A DNA stretch of 64,000 bases from DASSBG01 sp963800395 (GCA_963800395.1 CAWDBD010000011.1:133835-197834); one strand, 5' to 3'; shown: positions 34,819 through 44,962, counted from the stretch's first letter. The notes: a model not told the origin generated them from the sequence alone. A program made the numbers and translations.

Positions 34819-35616
34819 CTATCGTGAGCCATTTGCCCAGTCGGGCTTGTGCTTGTCGAGAAACGACGTGATGCCATGCTGGCCTTCACTGGACACGCGA
34901 AGGCGGGCGATCAGGTCGGCATTTCGAGCGTCCTGCTGTTCGGCCTGGGCGCGATCCATGCCCGCGGCACGCAGCGCCAGCAGTTTGGCTTCATGCTGGG
35001 CCTGAGGGCCACCCTTGGTCAGAAAATGCAGGTGCCGGTCGACGGCTTCATCAAGCCCGGCGTGATCGACGCATTGGTGCAGCAGGCCGATGTGCAGCGC
35101 TTCATTACCATCGATGATCTCGGCATTCAGAAACAGGCGCCGTGCCTGACGCACGCCGATGGCAGCTACCACGTACGGTGCGATGGTGGCCGGCACCAGA
35201 CCCAGCTTGACTTCACTGAGGCAGAACTTTGCATCATGCACGCCGATGGCGATATCGCAGGCCGCAATCAACCCGATGCCGCCGCCATAGGCCGAGCCAT
35301 TGACCCGCGCGATCGTGGGCTTGGACAGAAAGTTGAGCGTGCGCAGCAACTCGGCCAGGCGCATGGCATCGGCACGATTGTCCGCCTCGCTGGCTGCAGC
35401 CATGCCGCGCATCCAGTTGAGATCGGCACCGGCGGAGAAGGTCTTGCCGCGACCGGTCAACACGATGTGGCGAACCGATGAATCCTCATCCAGCCGTTTG
35501 AGTTCCGTCGTCAGTGCGGCAATCAGCGCGTCGTCGAACGCGTTGTGCACCTGGGGCCTGTTCAGGGCGACATGGGCTTGCGGGCCGCGAATGATGGTTT
35601 CGATGCAGTTGGTCAC
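34819..35616 (-). CDS. liuC: Enoyl-CoA hydratase, methylglutaconyl-CoA hydratase type
   Basis: This 265-residue crotonase-family protein has oxyanion-hole segments FSAGADLNWM and VNGSAYGGGIGLIAACD and the expected catalytic Glu region SEVKLGLVPATIAPYV. Between it and liuD only 45 bases intervene, and it is first in the liuC-liuD-liuE series. The start at 35616 (GTG) has GAGGA six bases upstream; an ATG at 35634 is less good. Family members hydrate several enoyl-CoAs, so methylglutaconyl-CoA is an inference from context. Confidence 0.88.
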   Translation of the reverse strand: MTNCIETIIRGPQAHVALNRPQVHNAFDDALIAALTTELKRLDEDSSVRHIVLTGRGKTFSAGADLNWMRGMAAASEADNRADAMRLAELLRTLNFLSKPTIARVNGSAYGGGIGLIAACDIAIGVHDAKFCLSEVKLGLVPATIAPYVVAAIGVRQARRLFLNAEIIDGNEALHIGLLHQCVDHAGLDEAVDRHLHFLTKGGPQAQHEAKLLALRAAGMDRAQAEQQDARNADLIARLRVSSEGQHGITSFLDKHKPDWANGSR

Positions 35617-35867
35617 CGGGGTTCCTCGAAGCAATGCTGTTCAGCAAACGAACCATGATAACGGCTCGCACCGTGCGCCGCGCATGCGCGGGTATTGCTC
35701 GTTTGCCTGCCGTGTTTGGCGTGCTGGCAAAGGGCTCGGCAACAACCCGTCATGATTATCCGCAATCAATCGGGCCAGAAGCATGTGCAGGCGTGATGAA
35801 TCTGCCGGCCGGAGCAGTGGGCGCTTCGGCCCCTTGCATGAAACGAGCAATGGCCTGATGATATGCG

Positions 35868-35886
35868 GATGGGAATCGTTTGCAAT
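35868..35886 (+). promoter_or_regulatory. Fur-box-like operator upstream of the heme-protein gene
   Basis: The 19 bases GATGGGAATCGTTTGCAAT match a common Fur-box form AATGAGAATCATTTGCATT at 15 of 19 positions by eye. It ends 11 bases before the ATG of the c-type heme protein gene. Iron repression would fit the FTR1 permease downstream. No binding data are available. Confidence 0.55.
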
Positions 35887-35897
35887 TGAGGTAATTC

Positions 35898-36464
35898 ATG
35901 TCACGTCATCATTCATCACGCCGCATCAGGGCACTGGCCGCTGTCGGTGCTACGCTCGGCCTGGTCCTGTCCATGGCCGGGTCTGCTCAGGACAAGCAGG
36001 ACGCCAGCACCGCCGAACTGCTTGCACAGGTGAAGGCCCTCACCCGGGAGGTCGAACAGCTCAAGGCCAGTCACCCGCCACCGGAACTGGGCCAGCAGAT
36101 GCTGGAACTGCAGATCCGTCATGATCGCCTCTGGTGGGCAGGGCAGTCCGGAGACTGGACCCTGGCCTACTTCATGGTTGGCGAGCTCTCCGAGGCGTTT
36201 GGCGGCATTGAGCGAACCAACGGCGATGCGCCCGGCCTGCAGCCGCACAAGCTGTCCGAACTGATGCCGGCGATGATGGATCCGGCCATCAAGGGCCTGC
36301 AGGAGGCCCTGGCCAAACAGGACAAGAGGGCCTTTGCCGAGGCCTACGACAACTTGTCCACCTCCTGTACCGGCTGCCACAAGATTGCCGGCGCGCCGTT
36401 CCTGACTATCCAGCGGCCGAAGACGCCCATGCTGGACAACCTGAGGGAGAAACCGGCTGGATGA
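35898..36464 (+). CDS. Exported c-type cytochrome-like protein, iron-uptake module
   Basis: This 188-residue protein has a Sec-type signal peptide (about residues 1-30) and one heme c motif, CTGCH (C157-H161), near the C-terminus. The region in between is helical with a possible coiled coil at 40-60. The layout, with heme at the end of a helical bundle, recalls cytochrome c' or related heme proteins. It stands in front of the cupredoxin and FTR1 genes, which suggests periplasmic electron transfer for iron oxidation. A Fur-box-like site lies just upstream. Confidence 0.78.
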   Translation: MSRHHSSRRIRALAAVGATLGLVLSMAGSAQDKQDASTAELLAQVKALTREVEQLKASHPPPELGQQMLELQIRHDRLWWAGQSGDWTLAYFMVGELSEAFGGIERTNGDAPGLQPHKLSELMPAMMDPAIKGLQEALAKQDKRAFAEAYDNLSTSCTGCHKIAGAPFLTIQRPKTPMLDNLREKPAG

Positions 36465-36588
36465 CACCGGTTTACCGTGCGCAGCCATGCGCAGCTCCCG
36501 CGTCCTTGTCATGCACCCTGTGCATGGGCCGGGCAGGGCACGCCAACATGAACGAAGCGCGCGGCTGAAAGGCATTGCTATTGCAGGA

Positions 36589-36607
36589 ACTAATGCGAAC
36601 CATTATC
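36589..36607 (+). promoter_or_regulatory. Fur-box-like operator upstream of cupredoxin-FTR1
   Basis: The sequence ACTAATGCGAACCATTATC matches the Fur consensus GATAATGATAATCATTATC at 14 of 19 positions by eye, including the whole CATTATC half. It lies 32 bases before the cupredoxin start. Together with the site at 35868 it supports iron regulation of the whole module. Confidence 0.55.
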
Positions 36608-36639
36608 ATCTGTAACACGTCTGTTGCCGGATCACTGTG

Positions 36640-36963
36640 ATGAAACGAATGCTTTTGAGCCTGGTGTTGCTGTTGCCGCTTGCGGCGGCAGCCGCCACAA
36701 CACCAGAGTACGCCCTGACTATCGACAAGCATGTGTTTCAGCCCGGAACGCTGAAGATCCCGGCCAATACCCGAGTGATGCTCACCGTGAGCAACAATGA
36801 TTCGACGCCCGAGGAATTCGAAAGTACCGAGTTCAATGTCGAGAAAATCATCATGCCCAAGGGCAAGATAAAGCTGTTTGTTGGCCCGTTGAAGGCCGGC
36901 AGCTACCACTTTTTCGGTGAGTTCCACCGGGACACCGCCCAAGGCACGCTGATCGTGGAGTAG
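36640..36963 (+). CDS. Periplasmic cupredoxin-domain protein, iron-uptake accessory
   Basis: This 107-residue protein has a short signal peptide (LLSLVLLLPLAAAAA) followed by a cupredoxin-1 fold with FQPGTLKIPANTRVMLTVSN, ESTEFNVEKII and AGSYHFFGEFHRD. Possible metal ligands are Glu and His in the last segment. EfeO-like cupredoxins help ferric/ferrous iron handling in front of FTR1 permeases. It is four bases from the permease gene, so they form one transcription unit with a Fur-like site upstream. The ATG at 36640 is preferred to a GTG at 36637. Confidence 0.87.
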   Translation: MKRMLLSLVLLLPLAAAAATTPEYALTIDKHVFQPGTLKIPANTRVMLTVSNNDSTPEEFESTEFNVEKIIMPKGKIKLFVGPLKAGSYHFFGEFHRDTAQGTLIVE

Positions 36964-36967
36964 AGAC

Positions 36968-37828
36968 ATGTGGGGTATTGCACTTCTGGTATTTCGTGAA
37001 GTTCTCGAGGCGGCATTGATCGTCACGATCGTTGCTGCGGCGACTCGAGGCGTATCGCGCCGGGCGCTTTTCATCGGCGGCGGTATTGCCCTTGGCGTGG
37101 TCGGTGCCGTGGTGGTGGCGGGATTCGCTGGCGTCATCGCCGAGGCTGCGAGCGGCTTCGGTCAGGAAATATTCAACGCCAGCGTCTTGCTGGCCGCGGT
37201 GGTGATGATCGGATGGCACGTGATCTGGATGTCCAGCCACGGCCGGGAGCTGGCGCAGCACATGCAGCAGGTCGGCTCTTCGGTGAAAACCGGCGCCAGC
37301 TCGCTGAGCCTGCTGCTGGCCGTGGTGGCGCTGGCGGTCCTGCGTGAGGGCTCCGAGATCGTCTTGTTTCTCTATGGCATGGTTGCCGGCGGCGCTGGCA
37401 AAGGCCTGGTCGCTGGTATCAGCATCGGCGTGGCTGGTGGTGTCGCCCTGGGTTTTGCCCTGTATTTCGGTCTGTTGCGCATCCCGCTCAAGTATTTCTT
37501 CACCGCCACCAACTGGATGCTGGTGCTGCTTGCATCAGGCCTGGCCTCGAGCGCCGCGCACTTTCTGGTGCAGGGCAACATCCTTCCGGCATGGGGCAAC
37601 CAGATCTGGAACAGTTCCTGGCTGCTCTCCAATGGTTCGGTTGCCGGCAAGACCTTGCATATTCTGATCGGCTATGAAGCCATGCCCAGCGGCATGCAGC
37701 TGGTCTTCTACGCGCTCACCCTGGCTATGCTGGTTGTCGGCATGCAGTGGATGCAGCATCGCCAGAACAGGCCGGGATCATTCAAGCCCGGAAAAGTGGC
37801 GGCGGCCGAGGTCGCTGCCGCGCCCTGA
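36968..37828 (+). CDS. FTR1-family iron permease
   Basis: This 286-residue inner-membrane protein has about seven membrane helices and the two iron-binding REXXE motifs of FTR1: REVLE (R10-E14) and REGSE (R126-E130). FTR1/EfeU proteins import iron across the inner membrane. The preceding cupredoxin and cytochrome-like proteins probably handle iron in the periplasm. The gene is directly followed by hslR, three bases away, which may be incidental. Confidence 0.93.
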   Translation: MWGIALLVFREVLEAALIVTIVAAATRGVSRRALFIGGGIALGVVGAVVVAGFAGVIAEAASGFGQEIFNASVLLAAVVMIGWHVIWMSSHGRELAQHMQQVGSSVKTGASSLSLLLAVVALAVLREGSEIVLFLYGMVAGGAGKGLVAGISIGVAGGVALGFALYFGLLRIPLKYFFTATNWMLVLLASGLASSAAHFLVQGNILPAWGNQIWNSSWLLSNGSVAGKTLHILIGYEAMPSGMQLVFYALTLAMLVVGMQWMQHRQNRPGSFKPGKVAAAEVAAAP

Positions 37829-37831
37829 GTC

Positions 37832-38215
37832 GTGGATGACAGTTCGCAAACAGTACGTGCTGATGTGTGGTTGTGGGCCGCACGCTTCTTCAAGACCCGT
37901 CGCCTGTGCCGAGAGGCCATTGATGCCGGACAGGTCGATCTGAACGGCCATGGCTGCAAGCCGGGCAAGGCGGTCAAGCCCGGTGACACGCTGGTTATTA
38001 CCCGGCACAACGAGCGCTATCAGATTGATGTACGCGCTGTGGCGGATCGCCGGGGACCGGCTGAAACAGCACAAGGCCTGTATCAGGAGCACGAAGCCAG
38101 CATCGCCGAGCGCTTGCGGGCTCGCGAGCTGAACCGGCTTGCCGGGCGCGCGGCTCCGGGTAAACGTCCGGACAAACGGGCGCGCCGTGAACTGTCCCGC
38201 CTCAAAAAGGGCTGA
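37832..38215 (+). CDS. hslR: RNA-binding S4 protein Hsp15
   Basis: This 127-residue protein has an N-terminal S4 domain (VRADVWLWAARFFKTRRLCREAI and GQVDLNG) and a basic C-terminal tail, like Hsp15. Hsp15 recycles stalled 50S subunits that carry a nascent chain after heat shock. The start is a GTG at 37832, three bases after the permease stop, the only start that precedes the S4 domain. Confidence 0.92.
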   Translation: MDDSSQTVRADVWLWAARFFKTRRLCREAIDAGQVDLNGHGCKPGKAVKPGDTLVITRHNERYQIDVRAVADRRGPAETAQGLYQEHEASIAERLRARELNRLAGRAAPGKRPDKRARRELSRLKKG

Positions 38216-38222
38216 AACCCGA

Positions 38223-38228
38223 TATAAT
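38223..38228 (+). promoter_or_regulatory. Candidate -10 box for the response regulator gene
   Basis: A perfect TATAAT lies 86 bases upstream of the response regulator start and seven bases after the hslR stop. The region 16-18 bases upstream has no good -35, so the call rests mainly on the hexamer. Confidence 0.4.
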
Positions 38229-38314
38229 GCCGACACAAGGGTAATTCACCCCCGGCACTGATCAAGGGCGTGCACGTCCATTTTCGATGTCGACCGGGAC
38301 AGGGGAGCAGACCG

Positions 38315-39082
38315 ATGGCTTCATTCAATCTCTTCAAGCGCCTGCTCGGTGAGGCAGACCGGCGTGAGCGTGATCGGGTGCAGGCCCCCAGCGGTACTCG
38401 CATGCTGGTGGTTGACGATTCCCCGACCATCCGCGCTGTGCTGGCCAAGATGCTGATTCAGGATGGCTACACTGTGCTCAAGGCAGCCGACGGCGAGTCT
38501 GCACTGGATATCGCCCGGCGCGAGAAGCCCGACCTGATCTTTCTGGATATCGTCCTGCCCGGCATGAACGGTTTTGCCGTGCTCCGTGCGCTGCGGCGTG
38601 ACGAGACCACCCGCAACATTCCCATCGTCATGATCAGCGGCAACCTGCAGGCGACCGAGCAGTTCTACGTGCAACGTTTTGGCGCCGACGATTTCATGAA
38701 AAAGCCGTTTGGTCGTGCCGAAGTATTCAGTCGGATCCAGCAGTTGGTGATTTCGGAGCGCCTGCCGGAGCGCGAATCCAGCAGCAGCCTGCCTTCGCCG
38801 GCCCTGGAGCTGGAAGACATGGCCCACATCCCCGACGTCGCACTGCCCGATGAGGACCTGAATGAACAGACTTCCGCAGCCTTGGCAGAATCGGGCGTTG
38901 ACCTGAAAGACACTGCCGACCCGCAGCAGGCGCAAGCGTCGGAGATCGAAGACAACATCGAGTCAGCCGATGCGGGCTCCGATGAAACGGGCGAGTCGGC
39001 AGATCGGCAGCCGGGCGAGGATATCTCTGCGCCGACGCTGACTGATGCAGCAGCCAGCGATCCGCATCTGCCGCGAGCATAG
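38315..39082 (+). CDS. CheY-like response regulator with acidic tail
   Basis: This 255-residue protein carries one receiver domain (about residues 28-145): the acidic pocket is in VVDDSPT, the phospho-accepting Asp78 is in LIFLDIVLPGM, a Ser is in VMISGN and the Lys is in DDFMKKPFGRAE. The remaining ~100 residues are acidic and Ala/Asp/Glu-rich, with no recognisable DNA-binding domain. It resembles PilG/PilH-like receivers of twitching or chemosensory systems. A ribosome site GGGGAG lies upstream of the ATG at 38315; the longer frame from 38270 adds an unmatched N-terminus. Confidence 0.86.
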   Translation: MASFNLFKRLLGEADRRERDRVQAPSGTRMLVVDDSPTIRAVLAKMLIQDGYTVLKAADGESALDIARREKPDLIFLDIVLPGMNGFAVLRALRRDETTRNIPIVMISGNLQATEQFYVQRFGADDFMKKPFGRAEVFSRIQQLVISERLPERESSSSLPSPALELEDMAHIPDVALPDEDLNEQTSAALAESGVDLKDTADPQQAQASEIEDNIESADAGSDETGESADRQPGEDISAPTLTDAAASDPHLPRA

Positions 39083-39149
39083 TGGCGTACATGGCAGGCG
39101 CCCGATTTCCCCCGCAGGATCGTGAACCTTTGAGGGGATTCACCGGTCC

Positions 39150-40409
<1,260 letters not shown>

Positions 40410-40421
40410 GTTGCTGCATTC

Positions 40422-41333
40422 ATGAGTGCCTTGCTGCTGCTCTTTGCATGCCTGGCCCTGGGCATGCTGGTGCGCCGTTTTGCCAGTCCACCGGACACCA
40501 TGGCGCACAGCATCAACTGGTGGGTGCTTTATGTGGCCCTGCCAGCCATCGTGCTGGAGCTGATACCGCGCATCCATTTCGACTCGCAACTGTGGTTTCC
40601 GATTGCCGGTACCTGGGTGCTGTTCGCCGGATCATGGCTGCTGTTTGCATGGCTGGGCAGATTGTTGGGCTGGTCACGCGGGCGAATCGGCGCCCTGACC
40701 ATCGTCTGCGGTCTGGGCAATACCACTTTCATGGGCTACCCGCTGATCGAAGCCCTGCATGGTCGCGAAGGACTGAAGATCGCGGTGGTCGCCGATCAGC
40801 TCGGCAGTTTCCCGATTCTGGCATCGCTGGCTATCCTGGTGGCCTCGGTGTATGCGGGCCATGCCACCGATGCGCGACAGATCGCCAGGCGCGTTCTCAC
40901 GTTCCCGGCCTTTCTGGCCTTGCTGGTCGGGCTTCTGGTCAATGTACTTGGTGGCTGGCCGCAAGCCATCCACGACATGCTCAAGCCCGTCGGTGCCACT
41001 CTGACGCCTTTGGCGCTGTTCTCCGTCGGCCTGCAACTGCAACTGGGCGCGGTGCGTCGCCACATCGGTCCGATGGCTGTGGGCCTGGGCTGGAAGTTGT
41101 TGCTGGCACCGCTGCTTGTCTGGTTGCTGGGACGCGCGACCGGCATTGACGGCCTGATTCTGGTTGTCGGTGTATTGCAGAGCGCCATGGCGCCGATGGT
41201 GTCGGCGGCCATCGTGGCCGACGAGTACGATCTGGAGCCTGAACTGGCCAATAGCGTTCTGGGCGTGGGCATCCTGATTTCACTCATCACCATTCCGCTC
41301 GCCGATGCATTGCTGCGCATGCAGCCGGGCTGA
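40422..41333 (+). CDS. AEC-family (auxin efflux carrier-like) transporter
   Basis: This 303-residue protein has about ten membrane helices in a 5+5 pattern, with TFMGYPLIEALHGREG and SAMAPMVSAAIVADEY typical of AEC carriers. Such proteins move small organic acids, for example malonate or malate, but the substrate here is not identifiable. Its stop overlaps the start of the Nudix gene (TGATG). Confidence 0.9.
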   Translation: MSALLLLFACLALGMLVRRFASPPDTMAHSINWWVLYVALPAIVLELIPRIHFDSQLWFPIAGTWVLFAGSWLLFAWLGRLLGWSRGRIGALTIVCGLGNTTFMGYPLIEALHGREGLKIAVVADQLGSFPILASLAILVASVYAGHATDARQIARRVLTFPAFLALLVGLLVNVLGGWPQAIHDMLKPVGATLTPLALFSVGLQLQLGAVRRHIGPMAVGLGWKLLLAPLLVWLLGRATGIDGLILVVGVLQSAMAPMVSAAIVADEYDLEPELANSVLGVGILISLITIPLADALLRMQPG

Positions 41334-41902
41334 TGCATGCAGACCGGAATGCGCGCATGAACAGCATGCTGGAAGAGCTGCGACTGAGCCTGGGCGCCTT
41401 TCGCGAGCATGCACCCGACCCGACAGTGGTCGATGCATTTCTCGAATTGAGCCATGAGGGACGGCATGCCTTCGAGCGCAGCCGCCTGCAGGGCCATTTC
41501 ACCGGCTCGTGCTGGCTGGTCAGCCGCGATGGCAGGCGCGCGCTGCTGCTGCATCATCGAAAGCTTGATCGCTGGTTGCAACCGGGCGGGCACGCCGATG
41601 GCGACATGGACCTGGCACGGGTCGCCTTGCGTGAAGCGAGCGAGGAAACCGGCCTGCCGGATTTGAGTGTCGAAGGCGGCATCTTCGACATCGACAGGCA
41701 CCGCATTCCCGCACGTGGCGAGGAGCCTGCACATTGGCACCACGATGTGCGTTACGTCATCCGCGCAGGAGCGACCGAGCACTTCGCGCACAACCATGAG
41801 TCGCACGCCATGGCCTGGCGCGAGCATGCGCAGATTGCGGCCGACCCCACACTGGATTCGTCCTTGCGGCGCATGGCCCAACACTGGCTGGCGCGACAGT
41901 AG
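41333..41902 (+). CDS. Nudix hydrolase
   Basis: This 189-residue protein has a Nudix box GGHADGDMDLARVALREASE, which keeps REASEETGL but has Met where the first Glu of GX5E is expected. The GGHxDGD form is common in one hydrolase branch, and the metal-binding Glu residues are present. The C-terminal HWHHDVRYVIRA and HNHESHAMAWR segments are conserved in the family. Substrates such as nucleotide sugars or oxidised nucleotides cannot be told apart. It is translated with the AEC transporter gene. Confidence 0.85.
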   Translation: MHADRNARMNSMLEELRLSLGAFREHAPDPTVVDAFLELSHEGRHAFERSRLQGHFTGSCWLVSRDGRRALLLHHRKLDRWLQPGGHADGDMDLARVALREASEETGLPDLSVEGGIFDIDRHRIPARGEEPAHWHHDVRYVIRAGATEHFAHNHESHAMAWREHAQIAADPTLDSSLRRMAQHWLARQ

Positions 41903-42056
41903 GCGCTACCAGCACAAGCTTGTTTCAACTGCAGTGCAGGAATCCCGAGAGGCATCGGCGTTGATGGCGCGATACCCGGTCATGCCATGCGCGCTGCAAA
42001 CAAGCATCGACTTGAACGGTGTGTGCCGGTGATTGCTGCGCCGGCGAGATCGCAGC

Positions 42057-42641
42057 TCAACGCCTTTCGACTGACGCCGTGTGTGCTGCAGTGGCGGCAT
42101 GTTGCCAGGCACGCAGGCCCATGATGGCCAGGACCACAAACACCCCGTAAAGCACCGAAGTGATGATGAGGCCCTTGACGATGTACTGGCCGATATAGAT
42201 CAGGTCGACAGCAATCCACAACCACCAGGCGGCGATGTGGCGGCGAGCCTGCCAGAACTGGGCGACCAGACTGAAGGCTGCCAGCGCCGCATCAAGCCAG
42301 GGCAGGGCGGCATTGGTACCGTAGTGCATGCTGGCACCCAGGAGCACGGCACCGGCGGCGCCGATCAGCATGTGCATGCGCATCCTGCGACGCGCCAGCG
42401 GCGCAATCACGACCCGGCCATCGTCACCCAGATGCTGCAGCCAGCGTACCCAGCCGTAGATGATGAACACCGCAAAAGCCCCTTGCAGAAGGGCATCGGA
42501 GTACAGCCTGGCATCAATGAAGACCCAGGCGTAGACGACCACCGAAGCCAGACCAAGCGGCCAGCACAACATGTGCCGGCGTGCGGTCAGCCAGACGCCA
42601 AGGATGCTCAGAATGGCACCGGAGAGCTCCAGCCAGTGCAT
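42057..42641 (-). CDS. pnuT: PnuC/PnuT-family vitamin transporter
   Basis: This 194-residue membrane protein has about seven helices and the PnuC family pattern, for example NWLT/ARRHMLCWPLGLASVVVYAW and WWLWIAVDLIYIGQYIVKG with the two Trp residues that line the vitamin pocket. PnuC transports nicotinamide riboside, while PnuT transports thiamine. Because it lies two bases downstream of a TonB receptor preceded by a TPP riboswitch, thiamine is the likely substrate. Confidence 0.85.
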   Translation of the reverse strand: MHWLELSGAILSILGVWLTARRHMLCWPLGLASVVVYAWVFIDARLYSDALLQGAFAVFIIYGWVRWLQHLGDDGRVVIAPLARRRMRMHMLIGAAGAVLLGASMHYGTNAALPWLDAALAAFSLVAQFWQARRHIAAWWLWIAVDLIYIGQYIVKGLIITSVLYGVFVVLAIMGLRAWQHAATAAHTASVERR

Positions 42642-42643
42642 GT

Positions 42644-44809
42644 TCAGAAGCTCCAGTTGACCGACAGGCGAACCTGGCGAGGCGCACCCGGGAACAGGTA
42701 GGCGTCGCCATAGGCGCTGCCGGTATCGCGCCAGTAGAAACGGTTGAACAGATTGCTGGCCATCAGATGCCAGGTCACCGTCTGGTCATGAAAGGCAGTT
42801 TGATAGCGCAGGCCGGCATCGAAAAGCGTGTACGCAGGCGTGCGGGTGGCGTTGTCCGGTCTGGCCGGGTTGGGTGACGCGTAGCGCAAACCTGCGAGCA
42901 GGTCCAGACCCGGCAATGCGCGCAGGCGGTACTCGCCAAGCAGGGCTACCCGCATCGCCGGCACGTTGACAATCTGATGGCCTTCGTAGGCGGCGATGCC
43001 GGTGTTCTCGGCGCGCCCGCGGATCCAGGCAGCACTGGCATCGACCCGGAGGTTTTCGGAGACCTGCCCGTGCGCGCCCAGCTCGACCCCACTGTGCACC
43101 GCCTGGCCCTGTTGCACAAAGGTGTATCCGGCTGCCGTGTCATCCGGCCGGGCGAACTGATAAGGGCGATGAATGCGGAACAGTGCCGCGCTGAGGTTGA
43201 ACGGCCTGGCGGCAAGCCACTTGATCCCGGCTTCGGTCTGGCGCGACACGACAGGCGCCAGAATGCTGCCGTCATTGCTGGTCCAGAAGGGCGCCTGCTG
43301 GCCCAGGGAAATGCTTTCGCTGTAGCTGAGGTAGGCGGCCAGCGCCGCGTCCGGCGACCACAGCACGGCGGCTTGCGGCAGGCTGCGGCTGAGGCGCGAC
43401 TGGCGTTCGGATACACCGCTATCGTCGTAGGTACGCTCGTGCATGCGCACCAGGCGCGCGCCTGCCAGAACCTGCCAATGCTGGCCAATGTGCATGCGAT
43501 CGGCTGCCAGCAGCGATCGCTGCCAGTTGCTCAGGCGTCGGGCGGAGGGTCCCGCTTGTGCGGAAGAGGGCGCGAAAACCGGCGGATCGCGCTGGTCGAT
43601 GTTGGCGCTGCCGACATAGGCGTTGACGTAGGGACGCTGGTCGATGGTACGTCGGATGGCGTCAACACCCGCGGTCAGCTCATGCCGTAGTGGTCCGGTG
43701 CTGAATCGGCCCTCGATCAGGGCACGGGCCTCGCTGTTGCGGCGGGTGTCATCAGGACTGCGAAAGTCGTAGATGTCGTAGCTGCCGTCCGGCCCGAAGA
43801 AGTTGCCGGGATACTCGCCGCTGGCGCAGGCCGCAGTGTAGTAGCAGCCGTAGGCAAAGGCGACGTTGTCCTGGATCACGCTGCGACTGTGCCCGGCGGC
43901 AAGGCGCAGTTTCCAGTGCTTGTCGAACTGCCAGGCCAGCCGTGCCGAGCTATTGGTCGAGCGGATGCCCACGGGCTGCTGCCACGGCTGGTAGCCGAGC
44001 ATCCATGTGCTGTGCGGTCGTGCGGGCAGTGCCGTGCCACCCAGGAGCTGGAAGCCGGAAACCGAGCGCTGTGCGCTGCTCTGATACTCGCTGTCGAGAC
44101 GCAGCACGACGCGATCGGAGGGTTGCCAGTCCATGGCCAGCGCGTACAGGTTGCGTCTGCCGCGAACATGATCAACATAGCTGTGCGGATTGTCCCAGGC
44201 GGCATTGAGGCGAATGCCGAATTCCGGTGTCAGCCAGGTGCCGATGTCGATCGTTGCCTGGCGCGAGCCGCGGGCGTCGGTTGCGAAGCCGATTTGACGC
44301 ACCTCGGCCGGGCGTTTGCTGACGAAGTTGACCAGGCCACCCGGGGCCACCACGCCCGCCTCGATCCCGGCAAGACCCTTCAGAATCTGCACGCTCTGCT
44401 TGTTTTCCAGGGCAATGCGCTGTTCGCCGGCGATGCTCAGTCCGTTCATGCGGTAGCCGCTGGCAAGATCGAGAGCAAAGCCGCGGATGGCAAGGTTCTG
44501 GTAATAGCCCACCGGCGCGTAGTTGTCCGTGGTCGCTGCATCGGCGCGCGCCACTTCGCTGAGTGTGCGCGGCTGGGTTGCGTCCATCTGCCGGCGATCA
44601 ATGACCTGAACGCTGAGCGGGCTGTCATGCAGTGAGGCTCCATCGATGCTGCCAATACCGGCCGAAGGATCGTCGGTGCTGGCCTGTACCTTGATGGTTG
44701 CCAGGGGCGTGGCTGTCGATTGCGCGCTCGCCGGTCCGTCCGCCATGGCCGCCGTGGGCACGCCACCGAGGGCAAGCAGGAAAACTGTGCAAGTCAGGAG
44801 TTGTTTCAT
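42644..44809 (-). CDS. TonB-dependent receptor, probable thiamine receptor
   Basis: This 721-residue outer-membrane protein has a signal peptide ending near MADG, a TonB-box-like ATIKVQAS, a plug domain with LHDSPLSVQVIDRRQM and a 22-strand barrel ending in VNWSF. The plug resembles siderophore receptors such as FhuA-type proteins, so it would be annotated as a siderophore receptor by sequence alone. The TPP riboswitch just upstream and the PnuT-like gene just downstream point instead to thiamine or its precursors. The start at 44809 is chosen for the signal peptide; a frame to 44833 also exists. Confidence 0.85.
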   Translation of the reverse strand: MKQLLTCTVFLLALGGVPTAAMADGPASAQSTATPLATIKVQASTDDPSAGIGSIDGASLHDSPLSVQVIDRRQMDATQPRTLSEVARADAATTDNYAPVGYYQNLAIRGFALDLASGYRMNGLSIAGEQRIALENKQSVQILKGLAGIEAGVVAPGGLVNFVSKRPAEVRQIGFATDARGSRQATIDIGTWLTPEFGIRLNAAWDNPHSYVDHVRGRRNLYALAMDWQPSDRVVLRLDSEYQSSAQRSVSGFQLLGGTALPARPHSTWMLGYQPWQQPVGIRSTNSSARLAWQFDKHWKLRLAAGHSRSVIQDNVAFAYGCYYTAACASGEYPGNFFGPDGSYDIYDFRSPDDTRRNSEARALIEGRFSTGPLRHELTAGVDAIRRTIDQRPYVNAYVGSANIDQRDPPVFAPSSAQAGPSARRLSNWQRSLLAADRMHIGQHWQVLAGARLVRMHERTYDDSGVSERQSRLSRSLPQAAVLWSPDAALAAYLSYSESISLGQQAPFWTSNDGSILAPVVSRQTEAGIKWLAARPFNLSAALFRIHRPYQFARPDDTAAGYTFVQQGQAVHSGVELGAHGQVSENLRVDASAAWIRGRAENTGIAAYEGHQIVNVPAMRVALLGEYRLRALPGLDLLAGLRYASPNPARPDNATRTPAYTLFDAGLRYQTAFHDQTVTWHLMASNLFNRFYWRDTGSAYGDAYLFPGAPRQVRLSVNWSF

Positions 44810-44882
44810 GGTCGTCTCGTCGAGTCGGATCAATCGAAGCGACGGCGACCCGTCCGCAGGCGCACGCGCATGCAGACGTTTC

Positions 44883-44962
44883 GAAGCTCCCTACGCTGGT
44901 GCAAACCAGTTCAGGTTCCAAGGGACTGTCTCAGCCCGGTCAATACCGGGCACCCCCGCTTC
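44883..44962 (-). promoter_or_regulatory. TPP riboswitch (THI element)
   Basis: On the minus strand the conserved THI-box blocks appear in order: GGGGGTGCCC, GGGCTGAGA, GGAACCTGAACTGG and CACCAGCGTAGGGA. The outer stem P1 pairs GAAGC with GCTTC. It sits about 75 bases before the TonB receptor start. It should turn the gene off when thiamine pyrophosphate is high. The expression platform was not resolved. Confidence 0.93.
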
